Assembly: GCF_040939785.1 (NCBI RefSeq) | Contig: NZ_CP162553.1 | Span: forward strand, 5,785,001-5,849,000 | From: Bradyrhizobium lupini | GTDB taxonomy: Bacteria; Pseudomonadota; Alphaproteobacteria; Rhizobiales; Xanthobacteraceae | DNA length: 64,000 nt | Direction of reading: 5' to 3' | In this document: positions 35,586-43,121 of the stretch, piece by piece | How the letters are laid out: the number at the start of each line of letters is the position of its first letter | Numbering within the stretch: position 1 is the first letter of the stretch | Position numbers and translations under genes: made by a program | The notes under the pieces: model-generated | What the model was told of the DNA's origin: nothing | The model's database searches: none | Seen by the model: the letters and a program-made list of their open reading frames with translations, nothing else

Positions 35586-36095
35586 ATGCAACACAGAAAT
35601 TCACGCAGCTTCCCGATTTCCGCGGGCGTCCTTCTCGGGCTTGGTCTGGGCGGGTTTTTTGACGGCATCGTGTTTCATCAGCTGCTGCAATGGCATCATA
35701 TGTTAAGCGGCTGGTATCCGCTCAACTCCATCGACAACGTCAAGCTCAACACGACCTGGGACGGCATCTTCCACAGCGCGGCCTATGTTGTTGTGCTCCT
35801 CGGCCTGTATGTGCTGTGGCAACGGGCGCGCAGGTCTGACATCCACTGGTCGCGCGGCCAGTGTCTCGGCGCGGTGTTGCTCGGTTGGGGCATCTTCAAT
35901 CTGGTTGAAGGCGTGGTTGACCATGAGGTCTTCAAGCTGCACCAGGTGAATGAGACCGTGCCTCACGAGCAGCGCATCTTCTGGGACATCGGCTTCCTGC
36001 TATGGGGTGCGGCCATGTTGGTCATCGGCGCCGCCATGACACGCGCCGGCACGCAAGGGAGGGTCCATGCGGAAAGCAGTCTACAGCCTCGCTAG
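35586..36095 (+). CDS. DUF2243 family membrane protein
   Basis: A 169-residue protein with four transmembrane helices (ISAGVLLGLGLGGFFDGIVF, GIFHSAAYVVVLLGLYVLW, CLGAVLLGWGIFNLVEGVVD, IGFLLWGAAMLVIGAAM). The conserved His-rich features FFDGIVFHQLLQWHHM and EGVVDHEVFKLHQV define DUF2243 and may bind metal. Function is unknown. It probably heads an operon with the two following genes. Confidence 0.87.
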   Translation: MQHRNSRSFPISAGVLLGLGLGGFFDGIVFHQLLQWHHMLSGWYPLNSIDNVKLNTTWDGIFHSAAYVVVLLGLYVLWQRARRSDIHWSRGQCLGAVLLGWGIFNLVEGVVDHEVFKLHQVNETVPHEQRIFWDIGFLLWGAAMLVIGAAMTRAGTQGRVHAESSLQPR

Positions 36096-36231
36096 AGAGA
36101 CCCCGCCAGCTCTGGTCTATGCCATTTTTATATTGCTGCTGATGCTCGCTACAGCACCGGCCCTTCGCATCGTGCTGTTGGGTGTGTCGCTGGATGATCT
36201 TCTGCAACTACGCTGCTTCAATCCCGGCTGA
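36067..36231 (+). CDS. Small single-span membrane protein
   Basis: A 54-residue frame overlapping the end of the DUF2243 gene by 29 bases. It has one hydrophobic helix ([20 protein letters not shown]) and a conserved-looking tail [12 protein letters not shown]. The ATG is preceded by GGGAGGG. Overlap and direction suggest translational coupling. There is no family assignment. Confidence 0.5.
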   Translation: MRKAVYSLARETPPALVYAIFILLLMLATAPALRIVLLGVSLDDLLQLRCFNPG

Positions 36232-36269
36232 TGCGCGGTTATCACGCCTCATGTCTTCCCGGAGGTAAC

Positions 36270-37055
36270 ATGGTCGAGTTCAGGCTTCCGAAACACTCCC
36301 GCGTCGAAAAGGGAAGGATCTGGCCCAAGCCGGACAGCAAATCGTTGCGCGAATTCCAGGTCTATCGCTGGAATCCCGACGACGGACGCAATCCCCGGCT
36401 CGACACCTACTTCGTCGATATGAGCGATTGCGGGCCCATGGTTCTGGATGGTCTGATCTGGATCAAGAACAACATCGACTCCACGCTGACATTCAGGCGG
36501 TCCTGCCGCGAAGGCGTGTGCGGCTCCTGCTCGATGAATGTCGCCGGCCAGAACACGCTCGCCTGCACCAAGTCCATGAGCGAGGACGTTCCGAACGGCG
36601 AGCCGCTGCGCGTGCTGCCCTTGCCGCATCAGCCAGTGGTCAAGGACCTCGTTCCCGACCTGACGAATTTCTACGCACAGCTCGCATTGATCGAACCTTG
36701 GCTGCAAACCGTGTCACCCACACCACCGAAGGAATGGCGACAGAGCCATGAGGATCGGGCCAAGCTCGACGGGCTCTACGAGTGCATCCTCTGCGCCTGC
36801 TGCTCGACATCTTGTCCAAGCTACTGGTGGAATTCCGAGCGTTTCCTCGGCCCAGCGGCCCTGATCCAGGCGGCCCGCTGGGTCAATGACAGTCGCGACG
36901 AGGCGACGGGCGAGCGCCTCGACAAGCTCGAAGACCCCTTCAGGATTTATCGCTGTCACACCATCCTCAACTGCGCGAAGGCGTGTCCCAAGGGCTTGAA
37001 TCCGGGCGAAGCCATTTCCGGATTGCGCCTCAAGATGGTCGAACGGAAGTTCTGA
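36270..37055 (+). CDS. sdhB: Succinate dehydrogenase/fumarate reductase iron-sulfur subunit, isolated copy
   Basis: A 261-residue SdhB. The 2Fe-2S ligands are in CREGVCGSC plus a later Cys, the 4Fe-4S ligands in [12 protein letters not shown], and the 3Fe-4S ligands in [14 protein letters not shown]. The GGAGG five bases before the ATG at 36270 sets the start; the upstream open frame is not used. No sdhA, sdhC or sdhD is nearby, although SdhB normally works only within that complex. It probably is a second copy, co-transcribed with the DUF2243 gene and so perhaps stress-controlled. Confidence 0.92.
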   Translation: MVEFRLPKHSRVEKGRIWPKPDSKSLREFQVYRWNPDDGRNPRLDTYFVDMSDCGPMVLDGLIWIKNNIDSTLTFRRSCREGVCGSCSMNVAGQNTLACTKSMSEDVPNGEPLRVLPLPHQPVVKDLVPDLTNFYAQLALIEPWLQTVSPTPPKEWRQSHEDRAKLDGLYECILCACCSTSCPSYWWNSERFLGPAALIQAARWVNDSRDEATGERLDKLEDPFRIYRCHTILNCAKACPKGLNPGEAISGLRLKMVERKF

Positions 37056-37080
37056 TCGGGGACGGACACTCGCGCATAAA

Positions 37081-37105
37081 GGAACGATGGCTGCGGGGTA
37101 GGCTT
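37081..37105 (+). promoter_or_regulatory. Candidate EcfG-type promoter of the Nudix-SIR2 pair (GGAAC-N16-GCTT)
   Basis: GGAAC at 37081-37085 and GCTT at 37102-37105 with spacing 16, 23 bases before the Nudix ATG. The -10 matches that of the candidates at 18818 and 51126, not the strict consensus. Confidence 0.4.
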
Positions 37106-37128
37106 ATCGACCAAACTGGAGGCGCCTG

Positions 37129-37608
37129 ATGGGCAAGAAACAATTCGCCGCGTTGCCGTTCATGCTGAACAATTCCGAATTGCGCGTGATGCTGATCACG
37201 ACCAGGCGCAAGCGCAGGTGGAGTGTCCCGAAGGGATCGCCGATGCGCAAGACGGAGCCGCACCGTACGGCTGCGCTCGAGGCGTACGAGGAGGCCGGTC
37301 TCGTCGGCGTCACCGCAAAGCGCGCGCTGGGCTCCTTCAAGCATCGCAAGCGGAAGGGTGATCGCAAGCGGACCATGAACGTTGCCGTCTTTCCCATGAG
37401 GGTCCACGGGCAGGAGCGCTGGTGGCCGGAAAAGGGAGAGCGTGAAGCAATCTGGGTCTCGCCGAAGACGGCGGGCCGTCTGGTGCACAAGGCGCAGCTT
37501 CGTCGTCTGATCGCCCGCTTCGCGGCGCAGACGGAGAAGACCGCCTCCTCACCGCTGAGCGATGGCATGGCTCCAGGAACCCGCGTCTCGTCCAGTTATT
37601 CAAGGTAG
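37129..37608 (+). CDS. Nudix hydrolase
   Basis: A 159-residue pyrophosphohydrolase. The Nudix box spans GSPMRKTEPHRTAALEAYEE followed by AGL near residues 37-59; the metal-binding Glu residues are kept but the box Arg before the first Glu is Leu. The opening ITTRRKRRWSVPKG resembles diphosphoinositol/diadenosine polyphosphatases (DIPP). Substrates of the superfamily include ADP-ribose, NADH and ApnA. The stop is immediately followed by the ATG of a SIR2-domain gene. Confidence 0.87.
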   Translation: MGKKQFAALPFMLNNSELRVMLITTRRKRRWSVPKGSPMRKTEPHRTAALEAYEEAGLVGVTAKRALGSFKHRKRKGDRKRTMNVAVFPMRVHGQERWWPEKGEREAIWVSPKTAGRLVHKAQLRRLIARFAAQTEKTASSPLSDGMAPGTRVSSSYSR

Positions 37609-38469
37609 ATGAACCAGCAACCGACCGGACTCGCATTCGAGCAGCGACCGCCTCATGAGGTCTTGGCCGCGGCGATCAAGCGACGCTGCGCGATCCTGTT
37701 CGTCGGCGCCGGCGTCTCGATGGCTGTCGGCCTGCCGTCCTGGCAATCTCTGATCGACCATCTGCTGGATGACCTTGGACTTGAGCGCGACGTGATCGCT
37801 GGGATGCACGGCGGCTATCAGATGCTGGCGGAGTACTACCGGCTGAAGCGCGGCGGAATCGGCCCGCTCCGCAGCTGGCTCGACCGCAACTGGCGCGTCG
37901 ACCCGGACAGGATCGCGGCCTCACGGCTCCACCGGCTGATCGTGGAGCTCGATTTTCCGACCATTTACACCACGAACTACGACCGCAACCTCGAGACGGC
38001 CTTCGAGGTCCTGGAAAAGCCCTATGCCAAGATCAGCAACGCAAAGGACATTGCAAGCGCCCGTTCCGGCGTCACGCACATCATCAAATTTCATGGCGAC
38101 TTCGACGACGATGCCTCGCTCGTCTTGACCGAGACCGACTTCCTCAACCGGCTCGCGTTCGACTCGCCACTCGATATCCGGTTTCGCGCCGATGCCTTGG
38201 GCAGCACGCTGCTTTTCATCGGATACAGCATGTCCGATCCCAACATTCGGCTCCTGCTGCATCGGATTTGGCAGAGTTGGGATGAGTCCGGGCACCGCCA
38301 GGACCGACCGAGGTCCTTCGCGTTCGTCACGCAGCGCAATCCGGTGCAGGAAGCTGTATTGGCGAACTGGGGCATCACCACCATAGCGCCGCCTGACGGC
38401 GTCAGCCCAGATGATGGTGTCAGCCAGTTTTTGCTGGACATCCGCCGGCGTATCGAGCGAGAGAGCTAA
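37609..38469 (+). CDS. SIR2-like domain protein
   Basis: A 286-residue protein of the SIR2_2 type. NAD-site motifs are visible: VGAGVSMAVGLPSW near residues 32-45, TIYTTNYDRNLETAF near 118, a catalytic-type His in IKFHGDFDD near 163, and FIGYSMSDPNIR near 204. Such proteins are NAD-cleaving effectors in several anti-phage systems, or deacylase-like enzymes. The chain ends without a C-terminal sensor or TIR/SLOG partner. The gene abuts the Nudix gene, so the pair is probably translated together. An NAD- or ADP-ribose-related pathway is suggested but not shown. Confidence 0.85.
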   Translation: MNQQPTGLAFEQRPPHEVLAAAIKRRCAILFVGAGVSMAVGLPSWQSLIDHLLDDLGLERDVIAGMHGGYQMLAEYYRLKRGGIGPLRSWLDRNWRVDPDRIAASRLHRLIVELDFPTIYTTNYDRNLETAFEVLEKPYAKISNAKDIASARSGVTHIIKFHGDFDDDASLVLTETDFLNRLAFDSPLDIRFRADALGSTLLFIGYSMSDPNIRLLLHRIWQSWDESGHRQDRPRSFAFVTQRNPVQEAVLANWGITTIAPPDGVSPDDGVSQFLLDIRRRIERES

Positions 38470-38578
38470 AGCGGTCCCTGGCGCGCCTTGAGCGTTTGCT
38501 CTGCTGCCGCGGGGCCGCTCGGCTCAGCGGCGGGATCGGTCAGAAGGAGGATCGATGACCAGTCCGCACCTGGGCCGG

Positions 38579-38815
38579 TCACCGATATCCCCTATTTCGC
38601 CGTGCATAGGCATAGCGAGGATTGACGCCGCAATAGGCGTGCGTTCCCGATGCAGTCGCCATGCACTGAGCGTAACTGGCGAACTGGCAGTTGCCCGGAT
38701 AGCCCCAGACGCGGCCCTGAAGGCAGTAGCGGTCTTGTGCGACGGCCGCCGTTGGGGAGCCGAGGCCCGTCACGAGCGCGAGAGAGGCGGCGGCCAGGAG
38801 CAATCGATGCTTCAT
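38579..38815 (-). CDS. DUF3551 family exported protein
   Basis: A 78-residue protein with a signal peptide (HRLLLAAASLALVTGLGS) and a mature part of about 50 residues containing four Cys (YCLQGRVWGYPGNCQFASYA and AQCM...YCG), the DUF3551 pattern. The start could be 12 bases earlier. These small Cys-rich proteins are abundant in Bradyrhizobium and uncharacterised. Confidence 0.82.
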   Translation of the reverse strand: MKHRLLLAAASLALVTGLGSPTAAVAQDRYCLQGRVWGYPGNCQFASYAQCMATASGTHAYCGVNPRYAYARRNRGYR

Positions 38816-38837
38816 GGAAATCTCCATTTCAACATTG

Positions 38838-38862
38838 AACGTGCCTCGTGAAGCGGCGTTCC
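38838..38862 (-). promoter_or_regulatory. Candidate EcfG-type promoter before DUF3551 gene (GGAAC-N16-CGTT)
   Basis: GGAAC (38862-38858) and CGTT (38841-38838) on the minus strand with 16 bases between, both exact to consensus, 23 bases upstream of the ATG at 38815. If the earlier ATG at 38827 is used, the leader would be very short, which supports the 38815 start. Confidence 0.6.
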
Positions 38863-38998
38863 AAAGTGCAACGTTTACCGACTCCTCTAATTGCGACCTG
38901 AACGCGATGCGGCCCCGGCGAGGAGAGGATCTCACCGAGGCCGCTCTCATGCGCGCAACAGCAAGGGCGCGCTTTGGAGGATTGCTAACCGCGAACCG

Positions 38999-39328
38999 CT
39001 AGCGACGCGGCGTGGCGCCGTTGGACGGTGGGGTCGTTTCGTTGCGCATGCCGGAAGGACTGGAAGCACCTTGTCCGCCCCGCTCGACATGGGTGATGCC
39101 GCCGCCGCCGCCGGTTCCGCCTGAGCCGCCATCTCCAGCACCGCCTGCGCCTGCGCCGCCAGCCCCGGCACCAGCGCCCGCGCCGCCGCCAGCGCCGCCT
39201 CCGGCCCCACCACCGGCGCCGCCTGCGCCACCACCGGCGCCACCGCCAGCACCTTGCGCGAACGCTGCGCCGACTGAAGCGCCTGCAAGCATTGCTGCCG
39301 TAAAGATCGTCAGGATTGTCTTACGCAT
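38999..39328 (-). CDS. Exported glycine-rich repeat protein
   Basis: A 109-residue protein with a signal peptide (TILTIFTAAMLAGASVGAAF) followed by about 50 residues of Gly and Ala in GGAGG-like repeats and a polar tail. An AAGGAG site precedes the ATG. The coding DNA is a GCC/GGC-rich repeat that could expand or contract. The layout matches the exported low-complexity protein at 34447-34938. Function is unknown, probably structural or disordered. Confidence 0.65.
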   Translation of the reverse strand: MRKTILTIFTAAMLAGASVGAAFAQGAGGGAGGGAGGAGGGAGGGAGGGAGAGAGAGGAGAGGAGDGGSGGTGGGGGITHVERGGQGASSPSGMRNETTPPSNGATPRR

Positions 39329-39360
39329 CTGTCTTCTCCTTGAGGTTTCGATGTCGGATC

Positions 39361-39385
39361 AATCATGTGAAGCATCCACCGTTCC
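39361..39385 (-). promoter_or_regulatory. Candidate EcfG-type promoter before the Gly-rich gene (GGAAC-N16-GATT)
   Basis: GGAAC (39385-39381) and GATT (39364-39361), spacing 16, 33 bases upstream of the ATG at 39328. The -10 has one mismatch in the core. Confidence 0.38.
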
Positions 39386-39401
39386 TAGCCGTGCAGCGTG
39401 A

Positions 39402-40277
39402 TCAAGCTCTGTCGTCGACGACTCCGCGTCGATATTGCGAAGGCAGGGCAACTTCGTCGAACCGTTGGGCGAGAGCATCGAGAGCCGCGCGCATCTGCGG
39501 CCCCTGCATGGCCGCGCCGTGCCCCGTGACGACGATCTCCGGAGCGAGTGCGGCAAGTGCGCGCACCGATGTCTTGGCGCTTCCCCAATCGGGGGTGAAA
39601 TACATCGGGGGCCCGTGCATCTCCGGCGTTTGCGTCACTGCGGCGTAGACGGATTCCTGCCGCGTCGTGATGAAGGCATCGCCGGCAATCAGCACGCGGT
39701 CGCGTTCGCGCCAGAGCGAGATATGCCCTGGGGTATGGCCGGGGGTATGGATCCACTGCCATTCCGGCATGAAGGGCACGCTGTGATCACAGGGAAGATC
39801 ATAAAGGCGCGATGCGACATCCACCGGCTTTGTCGGGAAGAGCGGAGAGAGCCGAGCGAGCAGCCCGCCACCGACGCTGGGATCGGCCGACGGATAGGAT
39901 TGGCTTCCGTCCAGATAGGGATGCTCGGCCGCATGGGCATAAACCGGCACGTGCCATTCATTCCCTAGCGTTTCGAGCACGCCGACGTGATCGAAGTGCC
40001 CATGCGTCATGACAATGCAGGAAGGCCGGCCGTTTCCTCCAAACCGGGCTTTCGCGGCGGAGCGGATGGCGCCAGCCGATCCGGGAATGCCGGCGTCCAC
40101 CAGCACCCAATTGCCGTCGCCGGCGTTTTCGAGGCCAACGAAAATCACGTTGACGATCGCGAGCTGACGATAGGCGACGTCAGCGACGATCTGCCGCGTG
40201 TTGTCATTGCGGTCGAGGTCGGATTGCGCGTGCTCCGCGTCGGCGGAAGAGGGAAGCGGGATCTGCGTCATGTCCAT
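39402..40277 (-). CDS. MBL-fold metallohydrolase
   Basis: A 291-residue metallo-beta-lactamase-fold enzyme. The metal motif THGHFDHVG lies at residues 91-99, a later His in HTPGHTPGHISLW, an Asp in IAGDAF and a His in VTGHGAAM complete the two-metal site. There is no signal peptide, so it is cytosolic. Substrates in this large family range from lactones to glutathione thioesters and cannot be read here. It follows the nuoB-like gene by 23 bases and is probably co-transcribed with it. Confidence 0.88.
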   Translation of the reverse strand: MDMTQIPLPSSADAEHAQSDLDRNDNTRQIVADVAYRQLAIVNVIFVGLENAGDGNWVLVDAGIPGSAGAIRSAAKARFGGNGRPSCIVMTHGHFDHVGVLETLGNEWHVPVYAHAAEHPYLDGSQSYPSADPSVGGGLLARLSPLFPTKPVDVASRLYDLPCDHSVPFMPEWQWIHTPGHTPGHISLWRERDRVLIAGDAFITTRQESVYAAVTQTPEMHGPPMYFTPDWGSAKTSVRALAALAPEIVVTGHGAAMQGPQMRAALDALAQRFDEVALPSQYRRGVVDDRA

Positions 40278-40300
40278 TCAAGTCCGAGTTGGTCAGCTCA

Positions 40301-40903
40301 CTAGCGCTCGATTGTGCCGATCCGCCGGATCTTCCTCTGAAGCAGCATCACGCCGTACAGCAGCGCCTCCGCGGTCGGCGGGCAGCCGGGCACGTAGATG
40401 TCGACCGGCACGACACGATCGCAGCCGCGCACGACCGAATACGAATAGTGGTAGTAACCACCGCCATTAGCGCACGACCCCATCGAGATGACGTAGCGTG
40501 GCTCGGGCATCTGGTCGTAGATCTTGCGAAACGCCGGCGCCATCTTGTTGGTGAGCGTGCCCGCGACGATGATCACATCCGACTGGCGCGGCGATGCGCG
40601 CGGCGCGAAGCCGAAGCGTTCGGCGTCGTAACGCGGCATCGACATCTGCATCATTTCGACCGCGCAGCAGGCGAGCCCGAACGTCATCCACATCAGCGAC
40701 CCGGTTCGCGCCCAGGTGATCAGCTCCTCCGCGCTCGCCGTGAAGAAGCCCTTGTCCGCAAGATCGTCGCGGATCGTCATGAAGAACGGATCGGAAGTGT
40801 TGTCGGGCCGTCCCTCGCCCGGCCGGCCAAGTCCGGGCCGGCCAAGTCCAGGCCGGCCAAGCGAAGCGCCTGAGCTGCCGACGTGCGGAGAGCTGTCTGT
40901 CAT
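40301..40903 (-). CDS. nuoB: NuoB-like NADH-quinone oxidoreductase subunit, isolated copy with repeat-bearing N-terminus
   Basis: A 200-residue NuoB. Ligands of cluster N2 are visible: the tandem Cys in [10 protein letters not shown], a Cys in [12 protein letters not shown], and [20 protein letters not shown]. The first 35 residues are not part of normal NuoB and contain [17 protein letters not shown], encoded by three 14-base-like repeats at about 40820-40866. No other nuo genes lie here, so this is a second, stand-alone copy. It may replace NuoB in complex I under stress or serve another complex; neither is shown. Confidence 0.9.
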   Translation of the reverse strand: MTDSSPHVGSSGASLGRPGLGRPGLGRPGEGRPDNTSDPFFMTIRDDLADKGFFTASAEELITWARTGSLMWMTFGLACCAVEMMQMSMPRYDAERFGFAPRASPRQSDVIIVAGTLTNKMAPAFRKIYDQMPEPRYVISMGSCANGGGYYHYSYSVVRGCDRVVPVDIYVPGCPPTAEALLYGVMLLQRKIRRIGTIER

Positions 40904-40955
40904 TCTTGTCCCTAAGCGCTGCGGCCGTTTGGCGATGCGACCACACGTTCGGGAA

Positions 40956-40980
40956 AACAGTCATTTGCATGCCGCGTTCC
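40956..40980 (-). promoter_or_regulatory. Candidate EcfG-type promoter before nuoB-like gene (GGAAC-N16-TGTT)
   Basis: GGAAC (40980-40976) and TGTT (40959-40956) on the minus strand, spacing 16, 53 bases upstream of the ATG at 40903. Confidence 0.48.
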
Positions 40981-41070
40981 TGCGGCGGTAGCGGGATTTG
41001 TGTTCTGTTATCGCAGGTTAGCTTCGGGTCCGGCGGCCGGAACCCAGCGTCGGCGTCACGGATCACTCTA

Positions 41071-41095
41071 GGAACGATCCACCGAAACTGCGGTT
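41071..41095 (+). promoter_or_regulatory. Candidate EcfG-type promoter before the ferritin-like gene (GGAAC-N16-GGTT)
   Basis: GGAAC at 41071-41075 and GGTT at 41092-41095, spacing 16, 35 bases before the ATG. Identical in form to the oxidase promoter candidate at 32558. Confidence 0.55.
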
Positions 41096-41130
41096 GGCGG
41101 CGACAAGGCCGGTGAAATGGAGAACATGAA

Positions 41131-41628
41131 ATGACGAACGCAGCCCGCGATACATTCGTGGTTGGATTACGCAATGCGCATGCGATGGAAGTGCAGGCGC
41201 GAGAGTTGATGGAACGTCAGTCGGAACGATTGGACGAATATCCCGAGGTCAAGGCCAAGGTTGCCGCCCACCTTCAGGAAACCAACGAGCAGCTGAAGCG
41301 GCTGGAGAGATGCCTGGAAGCCTGCGGGGAGAGCACCTCCAGCCTCAAGGATACGACGCAATCCATGATGGCGAACATGCAAGCCATGGCACACTCTGTC
41401 GCCGGCGACGAGATTCTCAAGAACACATTCGCCAACAATGCCTTCGAGAATTTCGAGATTGCTGCATACAAGTCTTTGCTCGCCCTCTGCGGCGCCGCTG
41501 GGTTCGCGGAGGCCAAGGAGCCTCTTGAGACGTCGCTGAAGGAGGAGCAGCGCATGGCCGCCTGGATCGACTCGAACGTCGAGAAGGTGACAATGGAATA
41601 TCTGGCGCATCAGCGCCACGCGGCCTGA
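41131..41628 (+). CDS. Ferritin-like DUF892 (YciF-type) protein
   Basis: A 165-residue four-helix protein of the DUF892 group. Carboxylate and His residues at the expected helix positions (NAHAMEVQARELMERQSERL, VKAKVAAHLQETNEQLKRLE, FENFEIAAYKSLLALC, LKEEQRMAAWIDSNVE) suggest a di-iron site. YciE/YciF-like proteins are classical general-stress genes in many proteobacteria, which fits the promoter candidate. Confidence 0.85.
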   Translation: MTNAARDTFVVGLRNAHAMEVQARELMERQSERLDEYPEVKAKVAAHLQETNEQLKRLERCLEACGESTSSLKDTTQSMMANMQAMAHSVAGDEILKNTFANNAFENFEIAAYKSLLALCGAAGFAEAKEPLETSLKEEQRMAAWIDSNVEKVTMEYLAHQRHAA

Positions 41629-41656
41629 TCGCACTCCACACCCACCACGGCGAGAC

Positions 41657-41674
41657 CGGCGGCTTCGGCCGCCG
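41657..41674. terminator. UUCG hairpin after the ferritin-like gene
   Basis: CGGCGGC-TTCG-GCCGCCG is a perfect seven-pair stem with the stable UUCG tetraloop, 28 bases after the stop. No T run follows, so it may act as a weak terminator or as an RNA 3' end stabiliser. Confidence 0.45.
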
Positions 41675-41737
41675 AGTCCGCCTGCGGTCTCATATCGGCT
41701 CGCAGGACCGGAACCCTCTTATCCACGTTTGGCTGTA

Positions 41738-41998
41738 ATGGCGCACATCATTTTCAGCGACTACCGTAGTCCCGCTGCCGAACAGGCCTATGAGATCGCG
41801 TGGGACTTTCTGGCCCGCAGCGGGGCGATCCACGATGAGTTCGAGGCGTGCGTGTTTCTGGCCCAGCGCATCACCATGATGGTCGAGGAAGGCCAGGAAA
41901 ACCGGATCCGGATGGCCAATCGCGCGATCTCCGAATACCAGTACCATCTCGAGAACTTCTGCAAGCCGGCCCGTGGCGCGGCTGCTTCACGGGCTTGA
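41738..41998 (+). CDS. Small conserved hypothetical protein
   Basis: An 86-residue mostly helical protein (AHIIFSDYRSPAAEQAYEIA, then ACVFLAQRITMMVEEGQENR). The ATG at 41738 gives the sensible N-terminus; the frame is open for three further codons. No domain is recognisable. It is on the plus strand, tail to tail with the glycan operon. Confidence 0.62.
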   Translation: MAHIIFSDYRSPAAEQAYEIAWDFLARSGAIHDEFEACVFLAQRITMMVEEGQENRIRMANRAISEYQYHLENFCKPARGAAASRA

Positions 41999-42041
41999 GA
42001 GCTCGCGCGGGTTCCGCGCGTTCCTCGGCTCGTTCTGCCGT

Positions 42042-43110
42042 TTACTGCCCATCGGCGATCGTTAGCTGTCCGCGTGCCCCGGTACGTCCGCTCCTGCGCG
42101 GTGCAATGGCCGGAACAAGTGCCGGCGCTTCCCCGGCCATGCGCATGGCGAAATAGGCGATCGTCGCCTTGAGACCGTCTTTGAGCGCCACGCGCGGGCG
42201 CCATCCCAGCGCGCGAACGGCTGTGTCGATCACTGGTTTGCGGCGCTTTGGATCGTCCTTCGGCAACTCCTCGAATCGGAGCGGCGAGATTGACTCCGTA
42301 TACGCCAGCACGTCGCGCGCAATAGCCTCGATGGCGACCTCGTGGGGATTGCCCAGATTGCACGGACCAGTAATCGAGGATGGACTCTCCATGAGCAGCT
42401 GGAGGCCGCGCACGAGATCGTCGACGAAGCAGAAGCTCCTGGTCTGCGTACCACCTCCATAGATCGTGATCGGCTCTCCGCGAAGCGCCTGCACGATGAA
42501 GTTGGAGACCACGCGTCCGTCATTCTCCAGCATACGGGGTCCGTAGGTGTTGAAGATGCGCGCGACCTTGATTTCGACGCCGTACATGCGATGGTAATCG
42601 AACATCAGCGTTTCCGCAGCCCGCTTGCCCTCGTCGTAGCAGGCCCGGGGCCCGATCGGATTGACGTTGCCGAGATAGGTTTCCGGCTGGGGGATGCACT
42701 TCGGGATCGCCGTAGACCTCGCTGGTCGATGCCTGCAGCACCCGGGCGCCTTTCCGTTGCGCGAGCTCCAGCATGTTGATGGTGCCGAGCACGCAGGTCT
42801 TCATCGTGCCGACTGGATCCTTCTGGTAATGCCTGGGTGAGGCTGGGCAGGCAAGGCTGTAGATCCGGTCGATGTCGCCCTCGATCTCGATGGGATCGCG
42901 CACGTCGTGTTCGATGAAGCGAAAATTCGGATGATTGAGCAGCGGGCGGATGTTGTCGATCCTTCCCGTAAACAGGTTGTCGAGGCAGATCACGGTGTGG
43001 CCGCGCTGCAAAAGCGCGTCGCAGAGATGGGATCCGATGAAGCCGGCGCCGCCGGCCACCAGAACGGTGGGAGAGCGGCGGGACGCGTTGATGCGGGTCT
43101 GAAGTGTCAT
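42042..43110 (-). pseudogene. UDP-glucuronate decarboxylase-like SDR, single frameshift
   Basis: Both halves match extended SDRs that convert UDP-glucuronate to UDP-xylose: [34 protein letters not shown] and [13 protein letters not shown] in the first part, then [20 protein letters not shown] and [16 protein letters not shown] in the second. The frame changes at the G5 run 42689-42693; removing one base restores the motif [14 protein letters not shown] and YDEGKR with the catalytic Tyr and Lys. With one base corrected the protein is about 355 residues, normal for the family. An assembly error is as likely as real loss. It is the last gene of the downstream glycan operon. Confidence 0.87.
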
Positions 43111-43121
43111 GGTGCTGCCTT

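Noticed and set aside
39042..39260. CRISPR-like short repeats
   Set aside because: The repeats are GGC/GCC codon runs within the Gly-rich protein gene, with no spacers of fixed length.
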